Assembly: GCA_001599595.1 (NCBI GenBank)
Contig: BCHH01000011.1
Coordinates: 331,894 to 395,893, forward strand
Reading direction: 5' to 3'
DNA: 64,000 nt
DNA from: Beverwykella pulmonaria
Lineage: Eukaryota; Ascomycota; Dothideomycetes; Pleosporales; Melanommataceae
The translations under genes and the position numbers were made by a program. Of this stretch, positions 1 through 13,052 are shown one piece after another (position 1 is the first letter of the stretch; every line of letters begins with the position of its first letter). The notes under the pieces are model-generated. The model made no database searches, had not been told where the DNA came from, and saw nothing but the letters and a program-made list of their open reading frames with translations.

Positions 1-869
1 AAATGGCCCAAGAAATGCCGGTATACGGAAAGTGAAGTAAAGGCTGATGTGAACGGTCTCCCCGAGACTGCCTGTCTGCCGAGAAGCCGCAGGTCTAGAT
101 TCGCTTCCTAAACACGACTTTGGAGAAAGGAATCAAAATCCAAAACAAGTGGAATGAGCAGCTCTGCTGGAAAAGGTAGAAGTTGCTATACTGTAGCGCA
201 ACGCAACACTCGAGATCTAGGTGCTTAGCGGTACACCTGACGAGGATGATGACGCATGGTGACCACGAAGGCTTGTGTATGTGTATGTGCGAGTATCAGG
301 GCTGAGGCCCTCGATTTTCGTAGACAGATGATGCCAGATCCAGCTGATAGACAACGACGTGTAGAAGGCTGAGGTGAAGGAGGGACTGAAGTGTAAGCTG
401 AAGTAGCCGGAAAGAGCAACGCATGCCAAGCCCCACACCGCCGAGACCACCGCTCCCAAGCGTACAAACATCCACGTACATTTTAATACATCCAGGTAGT
501 AGTTATGAATACACAGTAAGAGTGCAGCTCACTTAATTTGTTTGATTCTATGAGAGCGAAAGTGTGTCCAGATCCAGACAGCGTTACCACGTTTAAATTC
601 ATTAAAGCCACTCTCCTCCCCAAAGATTATGCACAAAAATACACTCTTCCAGTGCTATCCCATTCGTCATACCAATGTTCGCACTGATATCTCTGCTCTC
701 CTATCACCAAGGCAACCTGCAAATATCTATCAACGCATTACATACCCAACATGGTTTTACACCTTTCCTTCCAGACAAGACTAGACTACAGATAGGTGTG
801 TTCATCCCTCATTTCTACGTTGAAAATATGTTCCCAATGCGCGCTCAAACCCAGGTTGCAGATACGGTT
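1..869. other. Left flank, no gene recognised
   Basis: This stretch lies downstream of the myosin gene and runs to the window edge. A hydrophobic open frame of 84 codons on the minus strand (217-471) and overlapping frames to 481 have no recognisable family and no splice-linked continuation. I treat them as chance. Confidence 0.5.
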
Positions 870-3800
870 TTAAATGGCCTCCTCCTCAATGGGAGAGTGG
901 CCGTTCATACCATCGCCGTTCATGCCCTCGTCTTCTTCTTCTTCTTCATCCTCCAATCTCTCTTGCTGCGCAATGGCTTGCTGAGAGACGATCTCTGCGA
1001 GCCGCTTCAAGCGCGGTGTTTGTAACCCTAAAACACATCAGTTAGCCTAGATCTTGACCACAAGCCACGTCGTAGACTTGAACTTACAAGAGGGAGTGTA
1101 TGTTTCCAGCGCCGTGATGACTCTGGGCTCCGCGATCTCGTATGGGCCCGAGTCTTCCATATCCACTGCTGTCAAGAGTAGCACATCGCTCTTCTCCGTG
1201 ACTCTCGATGCAACAGCCTTCATAATCTCTCCATTGATCGGCTGCTCATAATCCGCAACGAGGTATTGGTTCAGTAGCTTCTGGATTTGGTTAGGCGACA
1301 ACATCCAGCAGATATCCTGAATAATCTCAATGTCATTCAGCGTGGCCTTCTTCAGTTGTAAGAGCTTGGTGGCCTGCATCAAATGCTCAAGCTGAAGGGT
1401 ACCTTCCGGCATATCGTGTGACTTGCACCATTCCTCGATGCGAGTAATGTTGTAATTGATCTGGAGCCCGCGTTTCCAGGACAGGAAGTTCCTCCTCATC
1501 AAAAGATCGTTGAACGCCGTCACACCAACAAGTCTCAGGAGCTCTGTGACTGTCTGAGTGATGATCGAATCTTCGAGGTAGTACGCCTTCATGGCCTTGT
1601 ATACGTTGTTCAACAAGCTGAGCAAGTTGTCCATGCTGAAGGCCGGGGCGCTGTTGCTCTGGAGCAGTTTGCCGAGGAATCGATTGCTCTCATTTGTAAC
1701 AAAGCCAGGCAGAGACTGAGACTCAATGATTGCAGGCACAATCATCTTGTGCAGTTTCTTCTTAAGCACCTTCATCCACGTGTGGTAAATGTTGAACTCC
1801 AGACTTTCCAAATCGTGCTTAACAATCTCCAATAGTCTGTCATACTCGTAGTTGTCGGTCTTTTGTTGCTCGTACCAATCTTCAGCAAGGAAAACGAACG
1901 AGAGCATCTCGTGGACATTGGACAGCCAGAACGCGCCGGGGTTGATAGCCTCATCGCCGTCATGTTGCATGACCTCTTGCTGAATAGACTGCATGACGTT
2001 GGCAAGGAAGCGCTCGGATTCCTTAACAAAGCCATTGTTCCACATCTCGGAGGTGACAAGGTTGATGAGGTACGCCGGGAAGAGAACCTCCTTATCAGTA
2101 GGCGGTGGTGTAGTAGTCGGTGAGGGAATCTTGAGGTTCTTGATGAGGCCAAGAGTGACTTCGTCGTTCAGCATATCTTCATCAGCGAGGATATTTTCAA
2201 GCTCAAGCTCGACATTATCCATATTGGGATTGAATGTCGACCCAGATAGGTTCTGTCGGTGGATGGTAGAGCCAATTGCCATAGAAACAGGACGTGGGCT
2301 GTATGTCTGGCTGAAGCGATCGAGATCGCGGGTATCGGGTCCAGCACTTCGCCTCTTGGGCTTCTTTGAGGCGACAAGGTTGATCAAGCTGCTTGCCCCC
2401 AATGGCCCGTGGCCATTGGCCATTTCGCCACCGTTGATTGGGCCTGAGCGCTTCAACAACTCTACCTGATCTTGCAATTCCGCGAGTTGTTGTCGGAGAG
2501 AGAGCTTTTCCGACTCGGTAACGTTGCTCCTCCTCTTGGACAGATCGAGCTCTTCGGTTGTCTTCTTGAGCGAAGCGCGGAGCTGTTTCTCCTCTTCCTG
2601 CAGGTGGCGCATCTTGGCAGTGCTCTCGTCGTAATTGGTCTGTAGCTTCTTGAACTCGTCCTCCATGGCGCCTAATTTGGCAGCGGTAATACCAGCCTGG
2701 TTTGCCTCGGCCTGGAGCTCCTTTTGCCGAGTCTCGAGAGTACGGCTCCGCTCTTTGTACGACTTGATCTGGCTCTCGTAATTCTCTACCTGGGTTTGCA
2801 AGGCCTTGTTCTGTTGCTTCATTGTACCCAGAGACTGTGTAAGTTCGACGACCTTGTTCTCCAACTTGTACGAGATATTCTTGAGATCGCGAGCTTCCGC
2901 TCGGAGGCCCTTGTAGGCCTTGCGAGCCTGCCTTCCTCTCCAGAGGCTTTGAATGAGGACAATCTTCTTCCTGTATTGCCTCCAGCCTCGGAGTGACTTC
3001 TGAGATCGCCAGTTCCGTTGGATGATTCTCGCGGCATTTCCGAGCCGACGATCCATTATGCCCTTGCGGCACAAGTGACCCTTTGCAGCAGCCTGGAAAA
3101 GAATAACAGAGTCGCGAACTAGGTGATACGCTTTCCTCTCCTTAGAGCCGCGCCACACTCGCTGTATGGTGGTGGCAGCCTTGATCTGCCTGGCCTCCTC
3201 TGCACGTTCTCTGGTCATGTATCCTCTCGCCAATGACTGTAATAGCACGATAGCCTCACGTGTCTCGAGATAGATGCGTCGGTAGTACTTAGCACGAAGA
3301 TTCTTCTGAATCATGACAGCAGCATCGTGAAGCCTGGCAGTCCGCAAGTTCTCAAGGAATGCAAGCATACCAGCACGGAAGAAAATCTTGGTGAGACCCA
3401 TCTGGTACTTGTCGGTTCCGTCACTCTTTCCGGATCCCAAGGCTTTCTTGAGGATCGCGGTGGCCATGTGGCGGATTTCAGGAGTCCACGATGCAGACGG
3501 TACCAGCATGTAGTATCGCAGGGCAAACTCCTCGTACGTCCACCTGGTAGGATAACCAGCGCAACTGATTCTCACAGTCTCGAGGACACCGCAAGCTCGG
3601 AGCTGACTGAGAACCATGGGGCCCTCAAACTTCCATGCCTGCTTGGCCTCATTGGGCTTGATACAACGGATGTAGTGGACATCGGTGGAGTTGATGGTTG
3701 TCATGAGCTCGATCAAAGAGGATTTGAAGATGCCGCCAAGTGTAGGTTTCCTATTCACGGCTATCCTACGTCCAGCAGACATGGCAGCTCCAGGGCGAGC

Positions 3801-5896
3801 TGACGCGGTGGCTGCAGTTTCCTTGTCTCGGATTTGAGTGGCAACGTCCAGGACTTCTAGAAGGAACTTGTTACTAGAGGCTTTGAGCACCTCCATGTGC
3901 TCATCTGGCACCGTGTCTCTGTTCTTTTCTATGAAGCCATCAGACTCGTAGGTGACGTCCACAGCGTAATGGCAGACGGTAAAGGAAGATTTTCCAAACC
4001 GGGGCTTCTTGTAAAACTTTTGCTTGTCTCCGGCAAAATTGTGGTGCAACTTGGTAACGAACTGCTCATCAGAGCCCATAGGAAGACGAGATTCTTCGTC
4101 AAGGAGTGACAAGACACCCATCTTGCCCTCGATCAAGTCGATACAAGGCTGGTTATCGGCAAAGTCGATGAAAGTCCAATCAATCTCTTCACGGAGATAT
4201 TCCTCTTGCTCCAGTTTGAAAACATGAGCGTTGAACTCTTGCTGCAATTTCTCGTTCGCGTAATTGATACAAAACTGCTCAAAAGAGTTTTTCGCAAAAT
4301 GTTCGAATCCGTAGATATCGAGGACACCGATAAAGGTGCGGGCGTGGGATACTACTTCTTCGGTAGCAAGGCTCATATTGATACGGTCCACCAACCAATC
4401 GAACATGCTTGAGTAGATGAATTTAGCGACGGAGTCCCTGACAACTATGGCTTGTTGCTGAGTCAAATTCGATACAATCTTTTCTCCTCTTGTAATGAGC
4501 TGCTTCTTCACGGTCCATTTCGCAAAGTTGCCGGTGTTGATCCCGAGAAGATTGCAAGCCTTAACCAGAGCAGGATCATCAGGGGCGAGATTTGAGTCTG
4601 TCCGTGTAGCCATGATCTTGATGTCTCCAAGATGCAAAAGAGCAGCGAGGAGGCGGAAGATCTGATGTTGCGTCTCCTGGGGGACTCCAATTGTCTTCAT
4701 GGAATCTCGGGTGGCGTCGAGTTCCGCTTTGTCGTCAACACCATCGATAATCGGCGCACTACCTTGATTGAGGTACTCGTATTCTTCGACAGGCTTTAAG
4801 TTGAATTCTTCCCGTTCGGCCGGGGTTGCACCCGCAACCAACTGGTAGAAGATGTGGTAATTTCTTTCCTTCAGCGGCTGGAACACCAATCTCGACCGTT
4901 CGAGGAGGTATGTTCTTATCTTTGCGCCAATGATATCTGTCTCCTTGTTGAACAAAATCTCGATATATTTTCCGAACCGAGATGAGTTGTCGTTTCGCGT
5001 GGTTTTAGCGTTGCCGAAGGCTTCCATGATAGGATTGGTCGCCAGAATCTGCTCTTCCGTTTCGCTCATAGAATCGATCTTGCCTTTCCGCTTCTTGGGG
5101 TTGTCGGGAGATTCTCGCGTCGCAAAGTATCGCATAATGTATTTGGCGCTGACGGTTTTACCTGCTCCAGATTCTCCAGAAACGACAATGGTCTGGTTCT
5201 TCTGGTCTCGCAACATATCCCTGTGCTTGTGTCAGTCCGAGATCCCAAAAGACAGCCTATGATGCTGTGAAAGGGATGCCAGGACATTTCTGGCGGGGCA
5301 AAAAAAAAAAAGCACTCACGCGAACGCTTCCTCCGCAATCGCAAACAAATGCGGTGCACCATAGGAACGCTGCTTTCCCGCATACACCTGCACCATTCCC
5401 GGCACATAGAGCGAGTCCACCCTCGCGAAGGGATTTGTCGCAATGAGGACAATTCCTGAATATGTGTAAATCTCCTTCTGCAAATACCGCAGCTTGATCG
5501 CTTGTAACACTGTTTACGCTGATTAGTATGACGCCCGAGCAGAGAAAGTGACCGCTTCGTACCAGCTGGCTCATTCAAATGTGACAAATTCGTAAGGTCA
5601 TCGCTTGCTTCGAGCATGGCGGGGTTCATCAAAGGCGGGAGGTTCGGGTCCTTGCCGTCCTGGATGGCGGCGAGGGTGGTCTCAACGGTTTTGGTCTACA
5701 ACAGGCATCGTCAGCGATTGCGTCTTCCCCAGAGGGCACATTGGAATCGGTCGTGACGCACCTCGCCATTCTCCAACTGGAAGATCAGCTTCACTTTGTC
5801 ACCCTGGATCTGCTTGTCCGTGAGCGTTGAGGCGACCCAGCCCTCGGCCGTGTCGGGCTGCCATGCTCTCGTCCCCACGTCGAAAATGTGCGCCAT
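870..5896 (-). CDS. MYO2: Class V myosin heavy chain (actin-based cargo motor)
   Basis: This is an actin motor that carries secretory vesicles and organelles to sites of polarised growth. Five exons (5762-5896, 5563-5695, 5320-5509, 1088-5220, 870-1027) give 1582 residues, the usual length for fungal Myo2/MyoE. The N-terminal SH3-like domain is followed by the motor, with the P-loop GESGAGKT at about residues 168-175, and then six IQ-type motifs (about 785-925) for light chains. After these come a coiled coil (about 930-1075) and a globular cargo-binding DIL tail (about 1190-1550). The last intron (1028-1087) rejoins a tail exon ending in an acidic stretch of E and D before the stop. The start at 5896 gives the expected MAHIFDVGTRAW opening. 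Filamentous ascomycetes normally have one class V myosin. Family certain; exon joins very likely. Confidence 0.96.
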
Positions 5897-6979
5897 GGTG
5901 TCTCGCTATCCCTTCGTGGCTGTGGTTGTGGTGGTTGTGTTGGTCGGGGTCCCGCTCTTCAGCTGTCCAGCGGTCAGGAATGCACCTCGGCAGCACCAGC
6001 GGGCTGTGTGGATGCTGGGCGTGGCGGGAGTTCTCTCGAGCGTACAGTGGGCGGCGGCTACAGTGGAGGTTGCATCCCTTCTCTCAGGGCGCTGTCAGGG
6101 ACGGTGGAGGTGCTGAGCTGTCGAGGTTTTTGGGCAGGTTATGGAACGCGGACGTCGACTTTCACTAAGAATTCCGCGACAGGGATAGCGCCACTAGCCA
6201 AGCCTTCACCGCCTCGCCTCAGGGGCCCAACCAGCGAATGCCCTGGCCAAGGCCGCCGCGGGAGACAAAAAAGCGTGCTCGCAGCTTGCAGACAACTGCA
6301 GACAGCACGTCTCACTAGCATGCAATCCCCTCGCCATGCAGATAGCGAGCCCACCGCCCGTTCGCCAGGCCTGCGCCGCCCTACCGCCCGAACACGTCGC
6401 CAACCATTGCTTCTTCGACACCTCATTCATCGGCCCACCTGCATCTCCAATGCGTAACTTGAAAAGAGCATATAGTTTTAGGACAGTGCCCCTGTTTTAC
6501 TGTCTTGGTGGTGGCCCGCCACGCAGGCACCGTCCCCGCAAACACCGCACGTCTCAAAAGCTTCTGCCAATTCTGTCAATTCCCCCATTCTGTCATCTCC
6601 TGTCCAGATCCATGCCTTGCCGCCTCAATATAGCCAGATGAAAGATCGCTGCCAAAAAATGAAATGAAACACGTATGCGCCTTACCGTCGTTTTCCTGCT
6701 CCAAGCGACTAAACGCCATGTTGAATGCTATTTGGTGATGGTCCCGCCGTCACCGCCTCCACTCGGCTCATTTGTGGAGAACGTTTCACCATAGAACGTT
6801 AAATTCATTGTTCATATTATCATCTCCGAGCCAACATGCAGCACGAGTACGCAGTATCAAGCAGAGGGTCAAATGACGAGCTCGACCCTAATGAATGCTG
6901 CTCTCACTGCCACACGATGGCTGCAAATTGGCTCAAAGGTGACAATATTGGAGTACACAGTACGAAGCCTAATGAACAG
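5897..6979. other. Intergenic: myosin promoter and 3' flank of the next gene
   Basis: About 1.1 kb with only short frames on both strands and none resembling a protein family. It should hold the promoter and 5' leader of the class V myosin (transcribed leftward from 5896). Confidence 0.6.
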
Positions 6980-8498
6980 CTAATACAGCACCCTAGTGCG
7001 GATACGGGCTATAATGGCTGTTAGCACCTATATCGACGTATATTGCATAACTTGGAATCGCTTGATGTGCAAACTTACCAGAAAGCTGCTCAAGACTCTG
7101 GAAAATGTCCTTGATTTCTTCCTCCTTCACATCACTGATATCGGCCATGAGGTAGGCGACCTCCCCTCTCGAGTCCGTCATCTGCTTGTCGATGTTGTGG
7201 TGGTGAAGGACCGCGTTCACTTGCCGCAGCACACCTGGCACGTTCTTGTGGATGAAAACAACCCGCACGCAATTCGGGGACTCAAGCGTAAACCCACGCA
7301 GATGAACCTCCGGCATGTTCACGGCACCCAGCGTCGTACCCTCATTGACATATCGAACCAAAGCCTGGCTGACCTCGAGTCCAATAGCACTCTGTGCCTC
7401 TTCTGTACTGCCGCCAATGTGTGGTGTGAGGATGAGGTTTTTCAACCCTTGCAAGTCCTTTGTCCATGTATTGAGATCGTTGTTGAAATAATCGCCGTTG
7501 CCTCCAGGCTCATTGGGGTACACATCTAGCGCCGCCCCCGCAATCTTGCCGCTCCGCATAGCTTCGATAAGTGCTGGGATATCGAGCACAGTGCCTCGCG
7601 CGTTATTGATAAGGTAGCTCCCATCCTTCATCTTCCCGAGTTGATCCTTACTGATCATATTCTTCGTGTCCGGCGTCTCCGGGACGTGGAGAGAAACAAA
7701 GTCCGCCTGGTCCAGCAAGTCGTCCAGAGTGGCAACTTGCCGCGCCGTGCCCAGTCCCATCATGGTCAGGATATCATAGTAGATGACCGACATGCCCATT
7801 GACTCGGCCAGCACTGACAGCTGGCTGCCAATGTGCCCATATCCAACTATACCCAGTGTCTTGCCACGAATCTCCCAGCAGCCCTTGCTGACCTTGTTCC
7901 ACGTCCCATTGTGTAGCTCCATAGACCGGTCTGTCAACTCGCGTGCGAGTGCGATGATCTCGGCAATTACGAGCTCCGCGACACTCCTCGAATTGCTGAA
8001 CGGCGAGTTGAAAACGGCGATACCCTGTTGTGCTGCATACTGAAGGTCGACCTGATTCGTCCCGATGCAGAAGCAGCCAATGACGGTGAGGTTCCGGGCC
8101 TCCTTCAGCACCCGCTCTGTGAGCTTCGTCTTGGAGCGTATCCCAATAACTTGTACGTCTTTGATCTTCTCAATCAACTGGTCTTCTGGAAGACTGCTCT
8201 TGAGCGCCTCGACCTGATAGCCTTGTTCCTTCAGCGTCTCCACTCCGGCGGCATTCACGTTCTCCAATAGCAGCACCTTGATGTCCTTGGTATCGAACGG
8301 CTTTAAATGTCTCTCGAGCATGCCGGGCATGCCCGTTATGCTACCAGACCCGCCATCTTTGAGGCTGCCGCGGTGAGGAGGGTTTCGGAAGCTTGATGGT
8401 GGGCTGTGGAAGGCGAGGCTGGGGCTGGTGCTGAAGTCCAGACTATTCGAGACTGTGCGGTTGAGGCCGCTGCCGGCAATGTCTTTGGGAGGACTCAT
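6980..8498 (-). CDS. SER33: D-3-phosphoglycerate dehydrogenase (serine biosynthesis)
   Basis: It oxidises 3-phosphoglycerate to 3-phosphohydroxypyruvate with NAD, the first step of serine synthesis, in the cytosol. Two exons (7079-8498 and 6980-7008) give 482 residues. The 70-nt intron has a clear gctaac branch site, and the tiny last exon supplies the conserved end RIRTRVLY; without splicing the frame would run into an unrelated tail. Visible motifs are the substrate-domain stretch GCFCIGTNQVDL, the NAD-binding GYGHIG, the catalytic arginine in NNARGTVLD and the catalytic histidine in LTPHIGGS. A C-terminal ACT domain is the usual site of serine feedback. The first 40 residues are Ser/Pro-rich, as in yeast Ser3/Ser33. 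Two TGACTCA-type sites lie within 210 bp upstream. Confidence 0.96.
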
Positions 8499-8583
8499 AA
8501 TGATATCTATGGAGTACAGTTACAATTAGAGAATGTCGAGGAGTTGATGGGGTATTTAAGGACGAGAACACAGTGGAGTGACT

Positions 8584-8590
8584 TGACTCA
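8584..8590 (+). promoter_or_regulatory. TGACTCA site (Gcn4/CpcA-type) upstream of SER33
   Basis: An exact TGACTCA heptamer begins 86 bp upstream of the phosphoglycerate dehydrogenase start codon. Gcn4 in yeast and its orthologue CpcA/Cpc-1 in filamentous fungi bind this sequence in promoters of amino acid genes. Function here is inferred from sequence and position. Confidence 0.55.
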
Positions 8591-8696
8591 AGGGTGTACT
8601 GACAATGGAGACGGTTCTTGTTTTTTGTTCTACTAGGTCTCTGCAAACTACCAAAATTTATAGAAAGAAAGTAATATCATCGGGTCATCGCCTCAG

Positions 8697-8703
8697 TGAG
8701 TCA
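8697..8703 (-). promoter_or_regulatory. Second TGACTCA site upstream of SER33
   Basis: The plus strand reads TGAGTCA, so an exact TGACTCA lies on the coding strand of the gene, about 200 bp upstream of its start. Paired sites make Gcn4/CpcA control more plausible than a single chance match. Confidence 0.5.
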
Positions 8704-9187
8704 AGCTGGCGAAAAAAAATGCTTTGAAGCCGCATGGTGCAATCCACTAACTCCGAGCCTTCCCCACCAGCGTGGCGTTCTCCAGCCACAGCGCCGCCTC
8801 TATATTTTCAGCGCTGCCATTCGCAGATCTCCTCTCTGATCTCTCAACAATCTATTCTTAGGGTGATGTATGAATCTAGCCCTTCTGGTCCTGTTGTGTC
8901 TGCCTCTGCGCTCCTACTAATCCCTTTTACAAATTGTTCACTCGGATTTGACAACCATCATGATGTCTCGCACGCAACTTCACGTGTAAGCGTCATTACT
9001 AAACAACTGTCCAAAGCGGCATGCGGTCGAACACCGCTACATTCCTTATCTATCACAGTTTGTGCTAGCCTTCCGACCAATTACAAGACGTGTAGGCACA
9101 ATGCCTCCACCCGACAGAGTAAGAATTCCCAGTGTACTATCTGTGGGTTTCAAGCAAGCCAGCTTTTTGTGCAGGATTGAACGAAGC

Positions 9188-11296
9188 TCATAGCTTCTCA
9201 GAGTTTGCCATAGGCCATTGGTATCCTGCGCCAAAGCGTCAATGACGTTATCGAAGGAGCATGTCAGAGGTTAGGTCCTACCTGCTGCGTCGCTGAACTT
9301 GTATCCGTAGGACGATGTGAAGTCGTCCAGTACGGCAGGGCCACGGGAACCTGTGAACAGTTAGTCAGTCACAGCACTGACATGGCGGATAATTAGATTG
9401 CATCATCAGTCATACCGTAAGGATACTCCATAGGAATAATCTCCTTGTTATCATCTAAGTAGTGCAACAGAGGAGTAAAGATCCTCCAGCTTGCGTCGAG
9501 CTCGTCGTCACGAACGAAGTTCGAGTGATCGCCCTTTAGTGCGTCGAGGATGAGCGACTCGTACGCCTCAGGGATCTTCAGATCAGAAAAGCGCCGCCGG
9601 TAGGTAAGGTCAAGCTCTGTGACGACCGTCTGCATGCTAAGACCAGGCAGCTTGGAGTTCATCTTGATGTACACGCTCTCGTTAGGCTGGACGCGAATGA
9701 CGAGCTCGTTTCGTGGGATATCTTTGAAGATTCCGGAGGTAACATCCTTGAACTGGATCCGGACCTCCGTCTTCTGCTCGTTCAGAGCTTTGCCTGCCTT
9801 GAGAATGAAAGGCACACCGTCCCATCTCTCGTTCTTGATATAAGCCACCATGGAGGCAAAGGTGGGGCACCGTGACTCCTTAGGAACGGTATCATCTTCC
9901 TTGTATCCTGGCTTGCTGCCGTCGAGAGACTTCCCATATTGTCCGATAATGACATTCTTGGGCTCGATAGCGGGCATTCCGCGAAGGACGCGAACTTTCT
10001 CGTCACGGATATCTTCAGCGGAAAATGAGATCGGCCGTTCCATGGTGAGGAGCGTTAAGACCTGCAACAAGTCTAGACTGTGTTAGCTTGTTGTCCTGTC
10101 AACAAATGGCGATTGACTGACGATTCTGCATGACATCGCGAATGATGCCAAACTCATCAAAGTAGCCTCCTCGCCCTTCTGTCCCGAATGGTTCCTTGAA
10201 CGAGATCTGGCCGCAAATTAGACTGACTTCAGAAACGCTACTACAGAAACTTACCTGGACGTTGTCAATGTGGTTCCTGTTCCAGGTGGCGCCAAAGAAT
10301 TCATTGCCGAATCTCAGAATCAGAATATTCTTGACCATCTCCTTGCCCAAGTAGTGGTCAATTCGGAAAATCTCGTCTTCGGTCCAATCGGGTGCGAGCG
10401 CTCGCTGGAGCTCTCGTGAGCTGGGAAGATCTTTACCGAAGGGCTTCTCGACCTGTGTTGCGCTCGGGGTTATTCGCACGTTCTTGGAACATGTTGATCA
10501 CGGGGAACCTACAATAATTCGAGCGATACCCTTTGATGGGTAGCAGTTCCGCTTCAAGTGCTGAGACACTGTGATGAAGACGCTAGGAGGAAGTGCCATG
10601 TAGAACACCCTGTGCGTCTCTTTCCGGTCCTTCTCAAGCTCCTCCAGGTGTTTCCGGAGATTGATGAACGACTCGTCCTGGTCGTACTGGCCGGAGATGT
10701 ACGTGCAGAAACCACAGAACTCTTCCAGCTGGTCCTGCATTTCTTTCGTTGGTGTCTTGATGTAGGACTTGACGCGCTTGAGGTATTCCTCGTGGTCCAT
10801 TTTCGTCCGAGCGTACCCAACAATCTTGACATTTTTGGGAAGGAAATTGTTCCGGTGCTATTCAAAGGATCAATGAGCATAAAGTGGTGACAACGATGCG
10901 TGCGACTTACGAGGCCGAACAGTGCGGGGAACTAGACAGCGGTCAGTCCGGATTGTTGGGACGCAGGTTCTCGAGTACTCACGGTCTTCTTCTTTGCCAA
11001 ATCGCCGGAAGCTCCCAACACCACTATGATGGTATTCTCCTTGAGTTCCATGTTGCTGAAGATACACAGTAATCAGCTTCAAATTCTCCGGAGCTCTACC
11101 CTCGCTCCCGCTCAAGAAGCGCCGGAGGCATCTAGCAGATCCGACATTCCTGCCTTCAGCGTCGCAGCGGTCGTTGTCGAGAGCACGATCTGGCGGACCT
11201 CAAATCCTAGAGAGGTTCGAGGCCGCAGTGGAGGGGAGATAACAAGACATACCCGGCATTGGACTCGGTCTCAGGCTGGATAACTGTGTTCGCCAT
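9188..11296 (-). CDS. ZWF1: Glucose-6-phosphate 1-dehydrogenase
   Basis: This enzyme makes NADPH and 6-phosphogluconolactone in the first step of the oxidative pentose phosphate pathway (cytosol). Nine exons (11253-11296, 10983-11055, 10911-10931, 10513-10857, 10255-10452, 10122-10206, 9416-10072, 9282-9350, 9188-9225) sum to 1530 nt, or 509 residues, the family's normal length. The NADP-binding [11 protein letters not shown] is in exon 2 and the active-site RIDHYLGKE in exon 5. The C-terminus [14 protein letters not shown] is only reached by splicing out the last intron (9226-9281); reading through it gives an early stop. Exon 3 is only 21 nt and the last exon only 38 nt, so automatic gene models may miss them. 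The gene is transcribed in the same direction as SER33 but separately. Confidence 0.96.
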
Positions 11297-13052
11297 TGTG
11301 CTCTCTCGGTAGACGAAAACGGACCCAAAAGGCCGTTCAAAATCCAATTAAGAGAGCCTCAGGATTCAGATAAAGGTAATGTAGCAGAGCGTGTTGGTAA
11401 GGTTGCGGAGGGGAGCGGATCGAGTGTTGTGGGAGGACGAAAGCTTTGAGTGTGGTGGGGTTGATGCGGGCCCTGTGCTCTAGCGGTTTGCGACAGGGAC
11501 AGTGACGTTTTGGATGCCGCTAAGCTCTCAAGAGGTGCAACGACAGGGTAAAAGGCAGAAGGGGATTTCACAATAGCACGCTGGCGGAGGCGACTCGGGC
11601 TTTAAAGGCCTTCCTTCAAAAGCAAGGTCATCAATCATCACTAAGCCGCTGCGAGTCTTGCAAAGCATCTCCGGGCGCAAATCCAGCCAGAGAGCTCCGC
11701 TGGAGTAAAGGTTACTAACGCCGAACCCCACCGGCAAGCCTTGTGCAGTCTCGCAACCACCTCAGATGTCGTATGCTCAGATTATCCGAGTCTTTTCGAA
11801 GCTGGAGAAGATTTTCCATTTGTTGATAAACAACCAAACATTGCAAGTCGGTTTCACCGCCGTCACAGCTCATGAATCGTGCTGCACCCAAAAGGCGGGC
11901 CCCCTCCGAAATCCGGAAGTTTATGGTAACGTTACCGATTATTATTTGAACAAGCATCGGCGGCACGCCTCGGACAGGTCCCACGTCGGCCTCAAATCCA
12001 TGGGCCCCTCTACACATCGCAGCCCCGCGGGAGAAGAAAAACATTGACCTTTTTTTTTACTCGCGCATTGCAGAGCAGCACAGCACGCCTCCAACATCGA
12101 AGTTGGCTTCCTCCGCGGGTATGTCCTTCGCTTGCCGCTACCGCCCAGCCTGAATTCCCGGGTTCCCGATGGTCGGAGGTGCCCCGTGAGCTTCCTCAGT
12201 GCTGGCAGTGGTTGCGCGTGCGTGACACGAAGAAGCTGAGCTGTGCCGTCGGTATTGCTAGCCCGAGAGTAGCCACAGAGGTGGTTCTGGCAACAATACA
12301 TACTCATGCATACCTGGGTACCGAGGCAGCTAATGCAACTCATTGTCCAGATAAGGCTTGCCTGCAACTGGGCATCATGACAGATATGAGCGTCATACTT
12401 GTATATCAACATATCGGATTCGATAACCCCGATATGATAACAAAAATCATGTCAAATTGCAGACTGACGCGATAATCGAACACGTTGGAGCTTCTGTGAG
12501 AGACTTTGGGGAAGTCAAGAGCCAGTGCACGAGTCGGGCAACAATCCGTGACTACCTCCTTGTAACTGCCAGGAGGCAGCATTAGAGTCTTTGCCCTTGA
12601 TTTGTGATTTCGTAGGTGGCGATGCGTTATGGATTTATTCAGAGTGATTTTACCACTTACTAGAACTTCCGGCACTCCAGACTTTACAACGGAGACGCCT
12701 GTTTTTTGCACGAATGAGTTGAGTCGATTGGATACCAGAAACTAGATGCGAATGCCAATTTCGACTTACCAGTAGGACCAAAAAAATCAGAACAGAATAC
12801 AATTGCCGATCCAGTAGCTCGAGCGCATTGATACGCAACAATGTCCGGCGCAAGTACTTTAGGGTCGAGAGGCACTTGGTCACACCTTGGTGCCAAGCCA
12901 CGTTTCCATTAGCGCCTCGCTTACGAATAGCACACAGTTGGAATTCTGACCTCCAAACTTCGCGACGACAACCTCGACAGCCAGCAACACGACCACGACG
13001 CCGGTCTCGACACCCATACCACACACATCGAAACCCCCAGGAACTGCTCGCC
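11297..13052. other. Intergenic: divergent promoter region of ZWF1 and RPL33
   Basis: About 1.75 kb between two divergent genes. It contains short overlapping frames on both strands but none with a recognisable domain or a splice-linked partner. A T-run near 12051-12059 is typical of fungal promoters. I see no further structure. Confidence 0.55.

Larger units (their letters stand above)
8499..9187. other. Intergenic: SER33 promoter and 3' flank of ZWF1
   Basis: About 690 bp holding the leftward promoter of the phosphoglycerate dehydrogenase gene, including the two TGACTCA sites. A 148-codon frame at 8734-9180 (+) has no family resemblance and overlaps this promoter, so I do not call it. Confidence 0.6.

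Noticed and set aside
217..481. Hydrophobic 84-codon frame at the left edge
   Set aside because: No family, no splice partner, and overlapping frames in two phases suggest chance.
2215..3072. 285-codon frame on the minus strand inside the myosin gene
   Set aside because: It is an out-of-frame shadow of the myosin IQ/coiled-coil region, with no family match.
8734..9180. 148-codon frame between SER33 and ZWF1
   Set aside because: It overlaps the SER33 promoter, has no domain and no compositional sign of a protein.
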